From positions 1 through 55,838 of the forward strand of contig JABANP010000343.1 of NCBI GenBank assembly GCA_013115135.1: 55,838 nucleotides of DNA, written 5' to 3'. Below, piece by piece: positions 51,643 through 55,838 of this stretch. Source of the stretch: Perkinsus olseni (Eukaryota; Perkinsozoa; Perkinsida; Perkinsidae). The position numbers and the translations under genes are program-made. How positions within the stretch are numbered: position 1 is the stretch's first letter; each line of letters starts with the position of its first letter. The notes below the pieces were generated by a model. The model did not search any database. It was not told the origin of the DNA and worked only from the letters and a program-made list of their open reading frames with translations.

Positions 51643-53593
51643 TGACGACGAGCAGATTTTGCCATCTTAATTTTTTGTGACGACAGTGTTACGCCGCACA
51701 GAGGATGAATCGCATGGGAGCTGTAGTCTGAGTTTTTCGGTAACAATCTCAGCTTCAAGTGTCGAGTTTTCCACGCGGACATAAGTCACCTTGAGCGAAA
51801 CCAAGAAACGAGTCGACTCGCTGTAGTGTGAGATCTTGCATGCAATAGAAATCGCTGTGATCAGCCTTAACGGCATATTTTAGATGGACAGCATATCCAG
51901 CGCGTATGCAGATCATGCCAAACCCTACTATTTCACATTAAAGCCTCCAGTCTGGCTGGCACGCGTTCCTCTCATTGCTTTGACTATCAAGAGGAACAGC
52001 CTAGCTGGCAGTGCTAATCCGGGTGATCGTTCTGTGCGTCTAGTGCAAAAACAACGTAGTGGAGTCTAGTGCAAAACAACGTGGCGGAGCGTTCAACTTT
52101 CGCCTCCTACTATGCGGCATAGGCTATGCCATTCGACAGAATGAAGAAGTTCTGGTTGCTCAGTCTCGTCATCAAGTGGTCTCCATGCCCCGCCAAAGAC
52201 GGTAGACAGAAAAGATTAAGCCAAATGAAATTCTTTCATCATAGCAACCCCACGTTTAGAATGTTCGAAGGAATGTCGTGTTCCAGTAGTTAGCCGAAGA
52301 GTAGAACGTTGAGTACCTTCAACGATTTACGGCTGTATTGAGAGAGTCTTGCACACGGATCGTACAGCTCAGGAGGGACAGCCAATCGCCACATCAATAA
52401 TTATTGAACTTGTCAGTGATTTTGACTCTATCTCTCCCATTTCCGGGCCATAGCGCAATCTATGAGCGATATCGCGCTTCGCAGAGCGCGCTCGCCCATC
52501 GATCGAGTGATCGATATCGTGCCAGCTGGCGCGACACGCTCTCTCACAAACATTGCTCTAATCAATGATTTAGTGTATGATGATTGATTCCATATTCATG
52601 CGTGTCATCTGATTACGATGATGACAAACCACCCTAGGTGTTCGTACTGTCTGATACTCTCAATATGCTGCTCCCTGTGATGATTATACCTTCTTCCACA
52701 GACCTGTTCTGAAAGAACACGTGTGGAAAACCGAAGCCATGCACCACACTGAGGTTAATGTTCGCGAGATTGATGATCCAACCTGACTTCCCTCCGAAAT
52801 ATAGTGAGGACAACCTCTTCTATCTACTTTTGTCCTACGTCTGACTCGCCTTATCCATGCATTGAGGCTCTCTAGAGTTGCTACCGGTACCACTCGATGT
52901 TCTAGGTAGTGCTAAGAGTTGCCGAAACGAAGGTATTCAGGAAGCTGAAGCGACTGATCCGCCTTGTGGTTCTCGCTGCGCAGATTGTTACATCTTTACT
53001 TGCGGCAACTCCGATGATGGAGCAGTTTTTTGAGATTGAGGTTGCTGCGCTTTCGCCTCGGCGTTGGCAGTTACGGCAACACGATGACCCACCGGATTAT
53101 GAGAGCTGAGGTGAAATGAGAATCGAGCGTTGATGATATACTCTCTCCTAGGTCGATGCTATGATGTTGACCGGTGAAGACTCAATATTCCGACACTTTA
53201 ACTGATGCTTACACGCGAATCTTCGAAGTGCGATTTTCAAGCTGCTGTGCTCTCTAGTGGGCTACTGCGGTCGGGTAATCTGCATATAATGCCGTCTTAT
53301 CGCGCTCTGCCGTTGCTTCTCTAGTCCCGGCAATCAATGCGGTCAAGGGACACTTAGATGTTACTTGTCATGGCTTACTCCATGTTCTCGGATGTTGCGT
53401 GTAGTGGTGCGCGCAGGGCCGTTATCATCCGTCCACTTCGCAGTCACAGAGGCTAGATGTCTCGAGACTCTCGAGTCGAGAGGAATGTCTGGTCATTCAT
53501 CGCACCTTCTTCGAGCCTCCGTTAGGCGGTAGGACACTCCCACGACGCGTACCTAATGTCTCTGACAACTCGAAACCTCGTTATTCCCGTGTT
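51643..53593. other. Long non-coding stretch between V-ATPase copy 3 and the transporter
   Basis: About 1.95 kb. Mostly short frames. A 66-codon frame at 52909-53109 (KVFRKLKRLIRLVVLAAQIV, then a short tail) has a hydrophobic helix but lacks an ATG at its start and is unsupported. A perfect hairpin lies at 52498-52515. No RNA gene recognised. Confidence 0.4.
52498..52515. other. Perfect hairpin ATCGATC-GAGT-GATCGAT
   Basis: Seven-base stem with a four-base loop, set in a run rich in CGATATCG and GCGCGCTC palindromes (about 52465-52530). No terminator-type T-run follows. Confidence 0.5.
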
Positions 53594-54928
53594 ATGACGC
53601 CAGTTGGTGACGGCCCGCTTAGCAGTGTTAATCTCAGCGCTTTCTGGATTCTTATGGATCCCAAATCTTCAGAGACCGTCTCAACTCCCGGTGGTAAGGA
53701 TGGCGAAAGACCGAAGAACGGCATGTCGGTGTTGAGGGCTGCGTGTAGCATAGCCATGACGGCAGTGGGAATTGGTATTTTAGCCCTACCGAGAGCAACT
53801 GCGGAGTCGGGTTTCATTGGGGGCCTTGTAACTCTGTTCATCGCTGCCTTTGCTTCGTATATAGCAGGCCTTCTGCTGTGGAAAGCTCTCTTCTTGAACC
53901 CCACGCAAGGGGACAGTGCTATGCCGTCCTTCGAGGAGATGGGCTACGCGGCGTTCGGTCGAGTAGGCTCGATCTACTTCGGGTTCATATTACACCTTGT
54001 TCTCACAGCTATTTGTGCCGTACTGTTGGTTTTACTAGCATCAACGACTATCGCTTTCACCAAGGTTCTTGATGTCCGTACTTGGGTGGCGATTTGGGCT
54101 TTGGCCTGCTTGCCTCTCTCGTGGATCAAAGAAATGAAGAATGTCAGCCTATTGGCGGCTGTTGGAGTCGTCTCGGTTTGCACCCTAGTGGTCGTCGTCA
54201 TCGTCGCATGCATCCAACATCTCGCTACAGCTGGTACTCGTGACAGCTACAACCTCCTGTCAACAAACCCCCTGCGCTTGCTGGGGAACTTCGCCGCCTT
54301 CATATTTTCTTTCGGATTTTCTGCGACAACCCCAACCATAACCCACAACATGAATGAGCCGAAGCGTTACCCAGTTGCCTTGGCTATAGCGGCGTTGTTC
54401 TGCGTCATAACCTACGCCAGCTTGATGCTGCTTGGCTATGCTGCATATGGGGATTCTCTATTGAATGCTGATACCATCGCCGATGCCATATCTCCTCCCC
54501 GTTCCAACTTATCAGTTGCGGGATGGATCATCAACTTCGTTATCCTTGTCGTTGTGGTGTCACATTTTCTCGTCCTCTACACCCCCACCGCGTTGGCCAT
54601 GGACGATTTCCTCTCGCGCGTTGGTTGGGTCACGAAACTTCCCGACGCGAGGCAGAGAATAGCCCGCCTGTCAGCCCGCAGCGCCCTAGTAGTGATTCAG
54701 GCCCTTATTGCCGTCGCCATCCCGAGCGTCGACAAGCTTGTGAATCTCATCGGGGCGCTCTGCGTCATTCAACTCTGTTTCATAGTACCCATCGCCTGCT
54801 ATGTGAAGTTGAAGAGGATGGCCGGTATACGCATAGGAATTATTGAGATCGTTCTGTACCTGGTCCTCCTTGTCGTGGCGCTGATAGCGATGGGTGTGGG
54901 GATCCACGGTGCTGTCATTCAGTTCTAG
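53594..54928 (+). CDS. AAAP-family (SLC36/SLC38/AVT-type) amino-acid transporter, intronless
   Basis: Amino acid/auxin permease family, proton-coupled transport across vacuolar or plasma membrane. A single uninterrupted frame of 444 codons from ATG 53594; the in-frame ATG at 53654 (MDPKSSETVSTPGGKDGE, 424 residues) is an equally good start. The first helix carries the family signature AVGIGILALPRATAESGFI. About eleven hydrophobic segments follow, with FSFGFSATTPTITHNMNEPK at helix 6-7 and LVVVVSHFLVLYTPTALAM-type helix 8-9, ending GIHGAVIQF. It has no frame disruption, unlike most neighbours, and no intron, which stands out in this intron-rich window and could mean retroposition or simply an intron-poor family. 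Confidence 0.9.
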   Translation: MTPVGDGPLSSVNLSAFWILMDPKSSETVSTPGGKDGERPKNGMSVLRAACSIAMTAVGIGILALPRATAESGFIGGLVTLFIAAFASYIAGLLLWKALFLNPTQGDSAMPSFEEMGYAAFGRVGSIYFGFILHLVLTAICAVLLVLLASTTIAFTKVLDVRTWVAIWALACLPLSWIKEMKNVSLLAAVGVVSVCTLVVVVIVACIQHLATAGTRDSYNLLSTNPLRLLGNFAAFIFSFGFSATTPTITHNMNEPKRYPVALAIAALFCVITYASLMLLGYAAYGDSLLNADTIADAISPPRSNLSVAGWIINFVILVVVVSHFLVLYTPTALAMDDFLSRVGWVTKLPDARQRIARLSARSALVVIQALIAVAIPSVDKLVNLIGALCVIQLCFIVPIACYVKLKRMAGIRIGIIEIVLYLVLLVVALIAMGVGIHGAVIQF

Positions 54929-55213
54929 ACGACCGTGACCTGAGTTTTTCGACCACAAGGGCTCTCGAGCAGTGCGAGAGTTTGTCACTGTTGTATTCCC
55001 AAGTTTTTCTATCGAGATTTCTCTTACCAGTGTTTGTTACACTGAGTTGATACGTTTGCTACTTCACACGTCTGAGGGCTCAAAGCGGTCCTGCTGTTTT
55101 ACTTGTACAAAGAGACGGCTCTGCGTTCGGATATAAGTGGGTTGTCTCTGGCTGTTGACGTCTTAACGCCATGCTTTCTGCGAGGGTTTTCGAAGATTCC
55201 TCTCTCCTGGCCC
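54929..55213. other. Spacer between transporter and its decayed copy
   Basis: No coding signal beyond the 5' part of a short frame starting near 55103. Presumably the transporter 3'UTR. Confidence 0.35.
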
Positions 55214-55460
55214 AAGGTGATGAGAGGCGCTTGTACTCTCGTGATGGGATGCGACGGAGTCGGAATTCTGGCGCTGTCGGTCACAGGTCTCCGCTCCGGC
55301 TTCTAATGGTTTCACATTTTCTCGTCCCGCACACCCCCACCGCCTTGGTCATGGGGGACTTTCACGCATAGTGTGGACTGTGAAACTGTTCACTGCGAGA
55401 ATGCTCAGCCTTACAAGCTCCAGCGCCCTAGTGGTGCTGATTCTACTATTCAGGCCGTGA
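55214..55460 (+). pseudogene. Decayed, internally deleted copy of the AAAP transporter
   Basis: Two blocks match the neighbouring transporter in order. Bases about 55220-55303 encode MRGACTLVMGCDGVGILALS, aligned with the first helix (LRAACSIAMTAVGIGILALP) of the intact gene. Immediately after, about 55305-55370 aligns at base level with 54555-54620 (CACATTTTCTCGTCC then ACACCCCCACCGC), and 55405-55455 with about 54670-54705 (CAGCGCCCTAGT). The sequence for about 250 residues between these blocks is missing and stops interrupt the frame. It is a pseudogene fragment from tandem duplication followed by deletion. Confidence 0.75.
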
Positions 55461-55838
55461 ATCACGGCCCGTGACAACTGCATCGTGTGACTGAAGCAGT
55501 GAGGACGACTGTAGCCTCTGTTCATGAGTTCCCGATAAGTGTAGCTGATTGTCATAGCCAAGGGGATTCGATATATTTGTCAAGGCGCTCTCGACAGTGC
55601 TGATCACACTGCGCTTGTAGGTTCTCAACGCCATGCCTCTGGAACTCGGAATTCACTCGGACATTCTTACGGATTATTCGTTCCTCTGTTGGGAATCCAT
55701 GCACTTGGGTTTTTACCGTGGATGACTGTCCGGCATTCGTCGCCTCAGATTTCCCGGTGTTGGATCATGAATTCTCCGTCCAAATCCCCCCTCTCTGATT
55801 CTCCGATCCCGCTGAAGGGGCTGGGCTGGTTTAGAGCG
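55461..55838. other. Window end, no supported gene
   Basis: Only short frames. It may hold further decayed transporter sequence, but I found no clear match. Confidence 0.3.

Overview
This is nuclear DNA from a unicellular eukaryote. It has mid-range GC, densely packed genes on both strands, and many short GT-AG introns (about 45-110 nt) that chop most genes into small exons. The gene content is syntaxin 5, the splicing helicase Prp16, V-ATPase, a mitochondrial calcium-uptake regulator, an EDR2-type lipid-domain protein and the ciliary transition-zone protein MKS1. Together with the intron style, this points to a flagellate-forming alveolate; my best guess is a Perkinsus-like perkinsozoan. That placement is inference and I could not run a search. 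No bacterial features (operons, IS elements, CRISPR) are present, and I could not confirm any RNA gene.

Layout. 0-3.2 kb (+): GRWD1/Rrb1-like WD40 ribosome-assembly factor. 3.4-6.2 kb (+): MICU1-like EF-hand mitochondrial protein. 6.3-8.4 kb (+): a small coiled-coil protein and an acidic-tailed protein. 9-11.2 kb (+): an unrecognised multi-exon locus. 11.4-13.8 kb (+): syntaxin 5. 14.1-21.4 kb (+): Prp16/DHX38. 21.7-23.8 kb (-): a Glu-rich repeat protein with a His/Asp/Arg-rich tail. 24.9-26.5 kb (+): a CHK/APH-type small-molecule kinase. 26.8-32.2 kb (-): a 154-residue protein, an NLS-bearing unknown, a Med7 candidate and an LRR protein. 32.6-35.7 kb (+): an EDR2 C-terminal-domain protein with an acylation-type N-terminus. 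36.7-42.6 kb (-): MKS1 and an OSCA/TMEM63 mechanosensitive channel. 42.9-51.6 kb (+): three tandem V-ATPase subunit a genes that share one intron position. 53.6-54.9 kb (+): an intact AAAP amino-acid transporter, followed by a decayed, internally deleted copy of itself.

Neighbouring genes are mostly unrelated housekeeping functions; the exceptions are the V-ATPase and transporter duplications. Two patterns cut across genes. First, a 9-10 base core (TCGCTCCGC/T) recurs at least eight times. Five copies lie inside introns of recognised genes (GRWD1, syntaxin 5, Prp16 and twice in OSCA) and two more lie in likely introns of the unassigned 9-11 kb locus. This is the strongest undescribed structure I found. 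Second, small 1-2 base indels interrupt otherwise well conserved exons in many genes, while V-ATPase copy 2 and the transporter are clean. This looks either like assembly error or like something biological, and transcript data would decide.
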